This document shows positions 52,804 through 61,202 of a stretch of 64,000 nucleotides of DNA, piece by piece. The notes under the pieces were generated by a model. It ran no database searches. It had not been told where the DNA came from and saw only the letters and a list, made by a program, of their open reading frames with translations. The translations under genes and the position numbers were made by a program. This stretch comes from UPXZ01 sp018055865 (lineage in GTDB: Bacteria; Bacteroidota; Bacteroidia; Bacteroidales; Paludibacteraceae), in assembly GCA_964292695.1 (NCBI GenBank), contig CAXYWB010000003.1, forward strand, positions 8,708-72,707, written 5' to 3'. The stretch's first letter is position 1; every line of letters starts with the position of its first letter.

Positions 52804-55158
52804 CTAAAGTTCTGCATCTTTTTCCGGATCAATTATTACCGGTTCGGGGATGTGTGTTTTCTGATTGAAACGACTTTCTTTTTTATTGATAATCAGCGTT
52901 GAAGGGATGTCTTTCAGCGTTTGGATATCTTCCGAAACCAGGTATTCCCAGCTTTGATAACTGATGAGCATCAGGCTGAATTTGGCCAGGTAACCGGAAT
53001 ATAACCGTGTCAATTTGGCTACTTTTACCCGCGAACCAAACTGAATCACCAGCTTATTGATTCCTTCGGTAATGTTTGTAACTTTACCGTTCATTTTTTC
53101 CAAATCAATGATCTGAACGGTTATTTCAAGATTATTTCTCAACATACGGCGTGCATAGCGAAGCAGAAAATCATCCGTGTCTTTCTCTATTACAACCAGC
53201 ACGTTCGAAACACCCTTGTAATCGCGGTTCACAAACACTCCGACACTGCAGTTGCTGTTTTCGATAAAATACCTTGTTTTGTCGCGTATTAAGGTGCCCG
53301 GATAGAACAGTGCGTTATCCCGGGTCAGTTTGTTTATCAGCCTGTTGAGCCAGGAGAATCTTTCAAATTTCGAACTTTCTTTCAGAATGGCTGACTGCGT
53401 AGTGGCAACTCCACCTCCAACGAGTAGAAAATCATAATTTTCGGTGTTTACTTTCTTTACAATCTCAGCCTCAATAATGTCGGCAACCCTGTAATCGGTT
53501 GTCACAGGCACCTGGAGCGCTTTGGCCTCGCTCAGTACTTCCGCAAAACTTTCTGTTGAAAACTGTTCACTGTAAATAGGGTTTGTATCGGTGCCGGCTG
53601 TGATGTGCAATACTTCCACTTCCAGTGAATTTTTCACTCCATCGAGCACCTTTTTGGCTATTCGCAGCAGGTTTTTTCCACCTTCCGGATTCCCGACAGA
53701 AATCAACGTTTTGAAAATTCCTTCTGACTGTTGCCTGATAAACTCTTCTTCGGTTACTTTGTCGGGGAATATTTTTTCAATCAGCGCCAGCAGCGGAGTG
53801 GTCATAAAGGTGGTCACCAGAGCCATTATTACCAGCATAACGAACACTACAGGGGGCAGAATGCCCATTTCCAGCCCTATGTTCAATACAATAAGTTCCA
53901 TCAACCCGCGTGTGTTCATGAGCACTCCCAACGAAAGGCTGTCTTTCCATGATTCGCCTATTGCCCGGGCTGGAATGGCGCTTCCACCTAATTTTCCGAC
54001 TACCGCCACAGCAATAAATACCAAACACAGCATCCAGAGTGAAGGCGTGTTGAGCAGACCTATTTCTGTTTTCAAGCCGGTATAAACGAAAAAAAGCGGC
54101 AATAGCAGCGATACCGACAAATCCTCAATTTTGTCCACCATCAGTTTACGAAACCGGGGCATGGGCGGCATTATTAATCCGGCCATAAATGCTCCGAATA
54201 GCGCATGTATTCCCAGCAATTGAGTGGTGTAGGCCGAAATAATAAGCATCAGAATGAAAAACCCGAAAATGCTTTTATTCATCAGCTCTTCTTTTTGGTA
54301 AATTGCACCAATCCGCTTCAGGAAAGGACGAACCACAAAAAGCATCAAAGCAATATAAATACCCGTGAAAAGCAGGGTGTAAGCAGAACTTGCAAGACTG
54401 CCTGTCTGGGCTATTGCTATCACTGCCACCAGCAGAAGCCACGCTGTTACATCATTGATGGCTGCACTGCCTATGCTTATGGTGCCCAGGTGAGTTTTGG
54501 AGAGCCCTTTTTCCTGCACTATGCGTGCCAGTACCGGAAAGGCCGTAATGCTCATCGAAATGCCGATAAAAAGGGCAAATGAAGTGAAATTCGAATCGGG
54601 TGGTGAATAGTCCCGGTATATGACCATAGCCAGAATCATTCCAAGCATAAAAGGAACGACTATACTGGACTGACTTATAATGAATGTATTTTTCAGTTTA
54701 TCCTTCAGTTCGCTCATATTCAGTTCCATGCCTATGGTGAACATAAACAGCACCAACCCGATCTGACTAATGATATAAAGATTGTCTAATGACTCAGGAG
54801 AAAAAAGGAAACTATAGGCACCCGGAAAAACCATGCCCAGCAGCGATGGACCGAGCACTATGCCGGCCAGAATTTCGCCGATAACGGTGGGTTGCTGTAT
54901 TTTTGCAAACAGGGAGCTGAAAACACGAGAAACAATCAGAATGGCAATGATTTGCAGCAGAATCATGGCTGCGGGTTCCATCAGATTGTGCAACGTCAGA
55001 TTTCGGAAGAGTTCCAGCGTTCCCAGCGTTCCGGTTGCTCCCGAACGGTGCAGGGCAACATCAATGGCACTTCCTTGCTGCATAAGGAAATAAACTACAG
55101 TGCCGAATATAGCTAATATTAAGGCAAAGAACCACCAGGATTTGTCTTTTTTATGCAT
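52804..55158 (-). CDS. cation:proton antiporter (CPA2 family) with large cytoplasmic domain
   Basis: A 784-residue protein. The first half (about 1-480) has 13 or so helices with CPA2 traits: GEILAGIVLGPSLLG, AINDVTAWLLL (antiporter Asp pair region) and GVLMNTRGLMELIVLNIGLEMG. The second half (about 490-784) is soluble, with two stretches like universal-stress-protein folds (VGNPEGGKNLLRIAKKVLDG; VLVVIEKDTDDFLLRYARRML). It may exchange Na+ or K+ for H+ with regulation by the soluble part. A -7 element (CAAAGATA, 55223-55230) is upstream. Confidence 0.88.
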   Translation of the reverse strand: MHKKDKSWWFFALILAIFGTVVYFLMQQGSAIDVALHRSGATGTLGTLELFRNLTLHNLMEPAAMILLQIIAILIVSRVFSSLFAKIQQPTVIGEILAGIVLGPSLLGMVFPGAYSFLFSPESLDNLYIISQIGLVLFMFTIGMELNMSELKDKLKNTFIISQSSIVVPFMLGMILAMVIYRDYSPPDSNFTSFALFIGISMSITAFPVLARIVQEKGLSKTHLGTISIGSAAINDVTAWLLLVAVIAIAQTGSLASSAYTLLFTGIYIALMLFVVRPFLKRIGAIYQKEELMNKSIFGFFILMLIISAYTTQLLGIHALFGAFMAGLIMPPMPRFRKLMVDKIEDLSVSLLLPLFFVYTGLKTEIGLLNTPSLWMLCLVFIAVAVVGKLGGSAIPARAIGESWKDSLSLGVLMNTRGLMELIVLNIGLEMGILPPVVFVMLVIMALVTTFMTTPLLALIEKIFPDKVTEEEFIRQQSEGIFKTLISVGNPEGGKNLLRIAKKVLDGVKNSLEVEVLHITAGTDTNPIYSEQFSTESFAEVLSEAKALQVPVTTDYRVADIIEAEIVKKVNTENYDFLLVGGGVATTQSAILKESSKFERFSWLNRLINKLTRDNALFYPGTLIRDKTRYFIENSNCSVGVFVNRDYKGVSNVLVVIEKDTDDFLLRYARRMLRNNLEITVQIIDLEKMNGKVTNITEGINKLVIQFGSRVKVAKLTRLYSGYLAKFSLMLISYQSWEYLVSEDIQTLKDIPSTLIINKKESRFNQKTHIPEPVIIDPEKDAEL

Positions 55159-55321
55159 TCAGTCGAGTATGGAGGCAGGTTTCTTGCTCCTTTTTTGTCG
55201 TTTATCTAAAGTTGAATTATTGCAAAGATAGTGAAAATTAACGTTTTATTTTGTAATTCTGTTTACAAATTCATGCAAATTTAACCTGAAAAATTGATAA
55301 ACGGAAGCAGCATGCATTGAA

Positions 55322-56404
55322 TTATTCGGCCAAATTCACTACGGTTTTCTCAATTTGCAGCGTCTGTGTAGGAAATGCAAACGCAATTCCGGCTTCGTTG
55401 AAACGTTTCAGTATTTCAAAATTTACGACCGATGGTGTATCGAAGACATCGGAAGCATCTTTTACGAAGTAGCAATACCGGATGTTCAGCGAAAAATCGC
55501 CGAAACTGTTGAATACAGCCGATATGCCTTCATCACTTATCGCATCGTTTTCTTCGGCAATATTCCGGAGAATAGCAAGGGCTTTTTTCATCATTTCGGG
55601 AGATGTGCTGTAGGTAAGCCCCAGCAGGGTGATTACACGCAGTTGGGGAGCTGCCGAAACATTCATGACGGCATCTTCCATGATTTTGTAATTGGGAAGT
55701 GTGATGAGCCGTTTGTCGAAATTACGGATCTTGGTACTGCGTATGCCGATGTCTTCTACTATTCCGTCAAATTCGCCGATTTTTACCCGGTCGCCAATGC
55801 GAAAAGTGCCATCCATCAGAATTGTGAATCCGCCAAAAATATTTTTCACCGTGTCCTGAGCTGCCAGTGCAATGGCAATACCACCGATTCCGAGTGTACC
55901 GAGAATGGCTTTCAGATCCAGTCCCACGTTGTTCAGTGCCGTAACCAACCCGATTGTCCAGATAACAAATACGGCCATTTTTCGTATCAACGAAGTCAGA
56001 TGGGAGTCAAAATGAACTCTTTGTCTGACATCAGTTTCCTGTTCACTTTTTCTTACAAAATATTCCCGGATTAGCCGGCTGGCAAGATGTGCTATAAACC
56101 AGGTGATATTGAGCACAGTGAGAATCTCGTAGGCTTTGAATAGAGAATTTTCGAACGACTCGCTCAGTTCCAGCCGGTTCAGAGCTGTCCAAATGGCAAT
56201 GAGCACAATTCCCACTTTCAACGGAGTCTCCAGCGTGTTTACCAAAATGTTGTCCACGTTGCTTTTGGTCCGTTTGGCCAGCGCTTTCAGATAACGTTTA
56301 TTCAAAAGCGTAATTATACAGTTGATAATCAGGCCTATAATGATAATCACACCTGAAATCAGCCAGTCTTGAAGTGTGTTGTTGTAAAATATTTGTTCTA
56401 ACAT
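55322..56404 (-). CDS. MscS family mechanosensitive channel
   Basis: A 360-residue small-conductance mechanosensitive channel protein. Helices lie near 10-35, 65-85, 95-115 and 145-165; the pore helix is AILGTLGIGGIAIALAAQDTVKN, followed by the beta domain (FRIGDRVKIGEFDGIVEDIGIRSTKIRNFDKRL). It starts 20 bases after nadE and is probably in the same transcript. MscS proteins vent osmolytes on osmotic downshock. Confidence 0.92.
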   Translation of the reverse strand: MLEQIFYNNTLQDWLISGVIIIIGLIINCIITLLNKRYLKALAKRTKSNVDNILVNTLETPLKVGIVLIAIWTALNRLELSESFENSLFKAYEILTVLNITWFIAHLASRLIREYFVRKSEQETDVRQRVHFDSHLTSLIRKMAVFVIWTIGLVTALNNVGLDLKAILGTLGIGGIAIALAAQDTVKNIFGGFTILMDGTFRIGDRVKIGEFDGIVEDIGIRSTKIRNFDKRLITLPNYKIMEDAVMNVSAAPQLRVITLLGLTYSTSPEMMKKALAILRNIAEENDAISDEGISAVFNSFGDFSLNIRYCYFVKDASDVFDTPSVVNFEILKRFNEAGIAFAFPTQTLQIEKTVVNLAE

Positions 56405-56424
56405 ATCATATTAAAATTTAATGA

Positions 56425-58380
56425 TTAACCAATCAACCAATCAACAAGAGCAGCATCACTTGGCATGCGCCAGTCGCCACGAGGTGAGAGATTGATGCTT
56501 CCCACTTTTGGTCCGTCGGGGATGCACGAACGCTTGAATTGCTGTTGGAAAAACCGTTTCAGGAATACTTTCAGCCATTTTACAATTACCTCTCTCGTAT
56601 ATTTACCTTCGAAAGCTGTTGTGGCTAAAAATAGAATTTTTTCTGGTGTAAAACCGAAACGAACGAAATAGTACAGGAAGAAATCATGCAATTCGTATGG
56701 TCCTACTATGTCTTCGGTCTTTTGTACAATGTCCCCGTTTTTGTCGTATGGCAGTAATTCCGGACTTACCGGCGTATCCAGGATATCGGTCAGAATTTTT
56801 TCGGACTGCTCGTCGAGTTGATGTGCAGCCCACCCCACAAGGTAGCGTACCAGCGTTTTCGGTACACCGCTGTTGACGGCGTACATTGACATATGATCGC
56901 CGTTGTAGGTGGACCAGCCCAGCGCCGATTCCGACAAATCGCCCGTTCCGACCACCAGTCCGTTGTGTTTGTTGGCCAAATCCATCAGAATTTGTGTTCG
57001 TTCACGGGCCTGTACATTTTCATACGTCACATCATGCACTTCGGGGTTGTGTCCGATATCCTTAAAGTGTTGCAGGCAAGCTTCTTTGATATTGATTTCC
57101 ATCAAGGTAATTCCCAGCGCTTTCATCAGGTCGATGGCGTTGTTGTACGTTCGGTCGGTAGTGCCAAATCCGGGCATAGTAACTCCCAGGATGCGTTTGC
57201 GGTCGTAACCGAGTTTGTCGGCTGTTTTCACACACACCAGCAGTGCCAGCGTAGAGTCCAGCCCTCCCGAAATGCCGATGATAAGATGTTCTGAATGTGT
57301 ATGTTGCCAGCGTTTGGCTATGCCTCCCACCTGAATGGAGAAAATTTCATGGCAACTCTCATCGCGCACGTTTACAGGTGGAACGAACGGATGCTGATCA
57401 ATCGCCCGAATGAGTTTGAAATCCTTATTTTCGGCAACCGGATCGTTGTATGTACAGTCTATCTCAAAATAAGCATCCTCTTCCCGTTCGTTGAAAAAAT
57501 TTGTATTGCGCATTCGGTCGGCACGCAAGCGTTCTATATCTATCTCGCTGATAGTTAGTTGCGGCTCGAAGCTGAAGCGCTCGCCTTTGGCCAGCACTTT
57601 CCCGTTTTCAACGATTAATGTATTTCCCGAAAAAACCAGATCGGTCGTGGATTCGCCATGTCCGGCCGAAGTGTATACATAACCGGCAATGCAACGGGCT
57701 GATTGCTGCTCAACGAGTTGCTGGCGGTAAATATGTTTGGCAATCAGCTCGTTACTGGCGGAGAGATTGAACAGGATTTCGGCTCCCTGAATGGCCAGGT
57801 GCGAACTTGGCGGAACAGGCATCCACAGGTCTTCGCACACTTCTATGCCGAAGGTGAAATCATTGGTACGGAAATAATAGTTGGTGCCGAAATTCGTTTC
57901 CTGACCTGAAAGTTGGATATATCCGGCCGTAACGATATTACCTGAAGCAAACCATCTTTTTTCGTAGAACTCGTTGTTGTTGGGCAGGTTGATTTTGGGA
58001 ATTACACCCAGAATTTCACCCCGTCCGAATACCACTGCCGCGTTGAAGAGTTGGTTATTTTTCCGCACGGGCATTCCTACGATGCTCAGTATGTTGAGTT
58101 CTGCAGTTTCGTCCACCAGTTTCGCCAGCGCCTCTTCGGCTTCGTCGAGCAATTGCTTCTGGAAAAACAAATCAGCACAAGTGTAAGCCGTGATGCACAA
58201 CTCCGGAAAGCAGATAATTTCCACATTTTGTGCCGCTGCTTTCACTATCAGTTCGTTGATTTTCAGAGCGTTGAAAGCACAATCGGCCACCCGGAGTTCG
58301 GGGATAGCAGCCGCTACTCTGACGAAACCGAAAGCTCCTTTGAATCCCCCTTTTGTGGAACTTGTAGTTAGTTTTTCCAT
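56425..58380 (-). CDS. nadE: glutamine-dependent NAD+ synthetase
   Basis: NadE turns nicotinate adenine dinucleotide into NAD+. The 651-residue protein joins a nitrilase-type glutaminase (about 20-285; FPELCITAYTCADLFFQ, FGIEVCEDLW) to a synthetase domain with the P-loop GISGGLDSTLALLVC (about 370-385) and GTGDLSESALGW. The first 20 residues (TSSTKGGFKGAFG) include a peptide that matches the C-rich repeat (58336-58362 on the plus strand) in frame. Homologues as I know them start nearer GFVRVAAA. mscS follows. Confidence 0.94.
   Translation of the reverse strand: MEKLTTSSTKGGFKGAFGFVRVAAAIPELRVADCAFNALKINELIVKAAAQNVEIICFPELCITAYTCADLFFQKQLLDEAEEALAKLVDETAELNILSIVGMPVRKNNQLFNAAVVFGRGEILGVIPKINLPNNNEFYEKRWFASGNIVTAGYIQLSGQETNFGTNYYFRTNDFTFGIEVCEDLWMPVPPSSHLAIQGAEILFNLSASNELIAKHIYRQQLVEQQSARCIAGYVYTSAGHGESTTDLVFSGNTLIVENGKVLAKGERFSFEPQLTISEIDIERLRADRMRNTNFFNEREEDAYFEIDCTYNDPVAENKDFKLIRAIDQHPFVPPVNVRDESCHEIFSIQVGGIAKRWQHTHSEHLIIGISGGLDSTLALLVCVKTADKLGYDRKRILGVTMPGFGTTDRTYNNAIDLMKALGITLMEINIKEACLQHFKDIGHNPEVHDVTYENVQARERTQILMDLANKHNGLVVGTGDLSESALGWSTYNGDHMSMYAVNSGVPKTLVRYLVGWAAHQLDEQSEKILTDILDTPVSPELLPYDKNGDIVQKTEDIVGPYELHDFFLYYFVRFGFTPEKILFLATTAFEGKYTREVIVKWLKVFLKRFFQQQFKRSCIPDGPKVGSINLSPRGDWRMPSDAALVDWLIG
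58336..58362. repeat. C-rich palindromic repeat-like segment in the nadE 5' end
   Basis: AAGCTCCTTTGAATCCCCCTTTTGTGG, related to the same repeat family; it encodes STKGGFKG in frame. Confidence 0.5.
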
Positions 58381-58488
58381 ACTTACAGGTTATTTATAAT
58401 CATCTTTTTTTAAATAAGAAAATTCAATTTAGCAAATTGAAAGATTGTAAGTTCGTTTACCGGTACAGCTTACTAATTCTGCTTTCTT

Positions 58489-58532
58489 AAAGTCCCCCTT
58501 CCGGTCACTGAGCGTAGTCGAAGTGAGAAGCC
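58489..58532. repeat. repeat fragments between DUF2721 and nadE
   Basis: AAGTCCCCCTTCCGG (palindrome family) followed by GGTCACTGAGCGTAGTCGAAGTGA (58503-58526), an interspersed word found in many bacterial genomes. It abuts the stop of the DUF2721 gene. Confidence 0.6.
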
Positions 58533-58925
58533 CTATTTTTCCATATCGCTCAAATGTATCTGGATGGATTTGGAAGAAATATTGATTTCCCAAACCGATA
58601 ACGCCAGTGAAATGATGAGAAACAACAGGGCAATTCCGAAAATGACAGCTGAAACAGCCTGAAATCCAACATAAATAAGGAACATAGTGGCTACACACAA
58701 CAGTAAACTCGCCACGCCGTACAACTGCATCAGTCGGGTAAGTTTCAACCGCTTCTTCAGGTTTTCAATTTCCGCTTTGGTAACAGTGGATTTATCTTCC
58801 ATATATTTTACTTTCAGATTCCGAACCAACGAAGTGTACCCCAGAAAACGGTTTGTATACGCCAGGAGTAAGAGCGATACGGCAGAAAATAAAAAAGTTG
58901 GTGTGATTAATGTAAGTTCTTTCAT
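58533..58925 (-). CDS. DUF2721 family membrane protein
   Basis: From the ATG at 58925 the product is 130 residues with three hydrophobic helices (about 8-25, 72-92, 97-118) and a cytoplasmic, charged stretch between the first two (about 40-65). This fits DUF2721, whose function is unknown. The in-frame upstream ATG at 58973 lies in a C-rich repeat and was not chosen. Confidence 0.75.
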   Translation of the reverse strand: MKELTLITPTFLFSAVSLLLLAYTNRFLGYTSLVRNLKVKYMEDKSTVTKAEIENLKKRLKLTRLMQLYGVASLLLCVATMFLIYVGFQAVSAVIFGIALLFLIISLALSVWEINISSKSIQIHLSDMEK

Positions 58926-58929
58926 AAAA

Positions 58930-58957
58930 TTGTCTCCTAACCCTCTCAAAGGGTAAT
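58930..58957. repeat. C-rich palindromic repeat, degenerate
   Basis: CTCCTAACCCTCTCAAAGGGTAATTT just upstream of the DUF2721 start. A related inverted copy is at about 59046-59072 (ATCTTCGGAGGATTTAGGAGAC). Confidence 0.55.
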
Positions 58958-59107
58958 TTAAATTGTAAATCAATTGTTGCAGAATTCCGAATTATTGTAT
59001 TCAAAAAAAACTCTGTTTGCCGGGTGCTTTTCAAGTCAGTATAAGTCCATCTTCGGAGGATTTAGGAGACTTTTACATTGGCAAATAAAGGTCCGGATTA
59101 AACATCA

Positions 59108-59538
59108 TCATGTAGTTGGAGTCAATACCTGCATCCGGTTTTTATGAATCTGATAACCCTCTCCCAGGTCGGCTTGAAGCAGTCTGCTTGCCCGGTCAAC
59201 GAACATAGGTCCGGCATAAGCTGCCTGGTAAACGGTACCAAAGCCTCGCTGCCAGGCTTGTACGGAAATATAAGGTGAACTCACGGTGGGGTAGATGTGA
59301 TAATTAAATCCACCCGAAAATCTGTGAATGCCTGCTCCAAGCTGCGCACTCCAGCGTAGCTGAATCATAACCTGCATTTCGGCGCCGTAAGCAGTATTTC
59401 TTTCTGTGCCTATCGCGCACTTACGGCTGTTTCGCTCACTAAATACCAATTATCGTGCTTATGCTCGTAGATATAATATTGTGTGTGAGCGTCGATGGCA
59501 GAAAAAAAGCAATATGAGAAGTAGCATTTTTTTTTCAT
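59108..59538 (-). pseudogene. decayed gene for a small exported protein
   Basis: Reading from an ATG at 59538 after nine A (on the minus strand), three frame shifts are needed to join the pieces. A signal-peptide frame (MLLLILLFF) joins, at a seven-T run near 59512-59518, a frame reading AHTQYYIYEHKHDNWYLVSE. Near 59410 that joins a third frame ending at 59108 (YISVQAWQRGFGTVYQAAYAGPMFVDRASRLLQ). The pieces look like one exported protein of about 150 residues. I do not recognise it. Sequencing error at the homopolymers is the alternative. Confidence 0.5.
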
Positions 59539-59709
59539 AAATTGAACTGCCCCGACTGTCTGAAAAATAGAGTTAGGAGCGTTTTTTTTGATTATGCTAT
59601 TTATTCTACTTCAAACCAACACCACTTAGAAACGGTTAGATGCTTTTCAATCAGTAAAAAAAAATAACCGGAATTGCCGAAGGCAGCTTATTTGCACTTC
59701 TTTCTAAAA

Positions 59710-60927
59710 TCAATGACAACTCGGATCCGGCGTTATTTCCGTACGCAGCAGTTCGGCCAGTTTTTTACCTGTTTGTACACAGCCCAGATAATTATCGGCC
59801 TTCAATCCCATTTTTTCTTCCACCGAAAAACCGACCACACGCCATTTCATTTTTTCTCCGAATTCAGCCAGCTTTTTATTCGAGACACCAGCCCAGGAAT
59901 AGGAACCAAAATAGGCGAAATCTCTTTTCTTTATGCCTCTGATTTCGATTTTTTTCAACAAACTGTCAATCTCGGGATAGAGGTCGTTGCAGTAAGTGGG
60001 GCTGCCTATTACCAGCCCTTTGTATTTGAAAATATCGCGCAGGATGTCGGAGGCATCTGTCACGGACACATTGTGCAATACCACGTTTTTGATACCGTTC
60101 TGAACCAGTCCCTGCGCCACCGCTTCGGCCATCCGCTCGGTGTTACCATACATCGATCCGTACACCACTACGGCACCTTCTTTGGCTTCGTAGCGGCTCA
60201 GCTGATCGTAAATATCCACAGCTCTTGAAGCCTGTTCTTTCCATACCGGACCGTGGGTGGAGCAGATGATTTTGATATCCAGCGGGGTGAGTTTTTGAAG
60301 CGCTTTTTGCACCGGAGCGCCGTATTTGCCAACAATATTGGCGTAGTAGCGATACATCTCGTCCCAGTATTTGTCCAGATTCATTTCCGAATCAATGACA
60401 CCGCCATCCAGCGTTCCGAAGCAGCCGAATGCATCGCCGGAAAAAAGCACGTTTTCCGTTTCATCGAAAGTCATCATCGTTTCCGGCCAGTGAACCATGG
60501 GCGTGAGGTGAAACTGGAGCTTGTGCCGGCCCAGGAAGAGGGTTTCTCCGTCGCTTACTTCCAGGGTGTTGTCGTCTATACCGTAGTAACCCTGCACCAT
60601 TTCCATGGTTTTTTTGTTGCCAACAAGTGTGACATTCGGATAGTATTTTCTCAACAAACTCAACGACCCGGAATGATCGGGTTCCATGTGATTAATGATC
60701 AGATAATCAATCTGCCGGCCTTTGAGTTGTGATTGAATTTTATGCATAAATACATCGCCGAATGATATCTCCACCGTATCAATCAATGCCACTTTTTCGT
60801 CAACCAACAGATAGGAGTTGTAAGAAACGCCGTATGGCAACGGGAGCATATTCTCAAATTTATGCTTGATGCGGTCGTTTACGCCCACATAGAAGAGGTC
60901 TTTTGCAATTTCAGTATTCAGATACAT
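59710..60927 (-). CDS. flavodiiron protein (class A flavoprotein, NO/O2 reductase)
   Basis: Flavodiiron proteins reduce O2 to water or NO to N2O in anaerobes. The 405-residue protein has a metallo-beta-lactamase-like domain with diiron ligands H80, E82, D84 and H85 in NHMEPDHSG, the further ligands in FSGDAFG and STHGPVW, and a C-terminal flavodoxin domain (about 255-400; VVYGSMYGNTERMAEAV). There is no fused rubredoxin, so electrons must come from a partner. A -7 element (CAAAGATA, 60957-60964) precedes the start. Confidence 0.94.
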   Translation of the reverse strand: MYLNTEIAKDLFYVGVNDRIKHKFENMLPLPYGVSYNSYLLVDEKVALIDTVEISFGDVFMHKIQSQLKGRQIDYLIINHMEPDHSGSLSLLRKYYPNVTLVGNKKTMEMVQGYYGIDDNTLEVSDGETLFLGRHKLQFHLTPMVHWPETMMTFDETENVLFSGDAFGCFGTLDGGVIDSEMNLDKYWDEMYRYYANIVGKYGAPVQKALQKLTPLDIKIICSTHGPVWKEQASRAVDIYDQLSRYEAKEGAVVVYGSMYGNTERMAEAVAQGLVQNGIKNVVLHNVSVTDASDILRDIFKYKGLVIGSPTYCNDLYPEIDSLLKKIEIRGIKKRDFAYFGSYSWAGVSNKKLAEFGEKMKWRVVGFSVEEKMGLKADNYLGCVQTGKKLAELLRTEITPDPSCH

Positions 60928-60956
60928 TTTTTCTTCATTTGAATTTTATCAGAATA

Positions 60957-60964
60957 CAAAGATA
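60957..60964 (-). promoter_or_regulatory. -7 element upstream of the flavodiiron gene
   Basis: Minus-strand TATCTTTG, 29 bp before the ATG. No TTG at the usual spacing. A heptamer tandem repeat lies about 90 bp upstream. Confidence 0.5.
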
Positions 60965-61052
60965 CGATTTTTTGTGATTATCGTACATGGTTTTTGGCCT
61001 GTGAGTTCATACTTTTTTCAGCTGTGAGCAGTGAACAGGTTGGAGTTTTGAG

Positions 61053-61108
61053 TTTCATGTTTCATGTTTCATGTTTCATGTTTCATGTTTCATGTTTCAT
61101 GTTTCATG
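61053..61108. repeat. heptamer tandem repeat (TTTCATG x 8)
   Basis: Eight perfect head-to-tail copies of TTTCATG between the flavodiiron gene (start 60927) and the 3' end of the GHL10 gene (61203). Confidence 0.95.
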
Positions 61109-61156
61109 TTTGTTAATTGCTAATATGAATTAACACCTATCTATTTAACCAATCAT

Positions 61157-61188
61157 CCAAACACCCGAACACCCAAACACTCAAACTA
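61157..61188. repeat. octamer tandem repeat
   Basis: Four imperfect 8-bp units (CCAAACAC, CCGAACAC, CCAAACAC, TCAAACTA) just before the GHL10 stop. Confidence 0.7.
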
Positions 61189-61202
61189 CCGATTTACCAA
61201 AA

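Noticed and set aside
61053..61108. Heptamer array as a CRISPR-like array
   Set aside because: Units are head to tail with no spacers and no cas genes are present.
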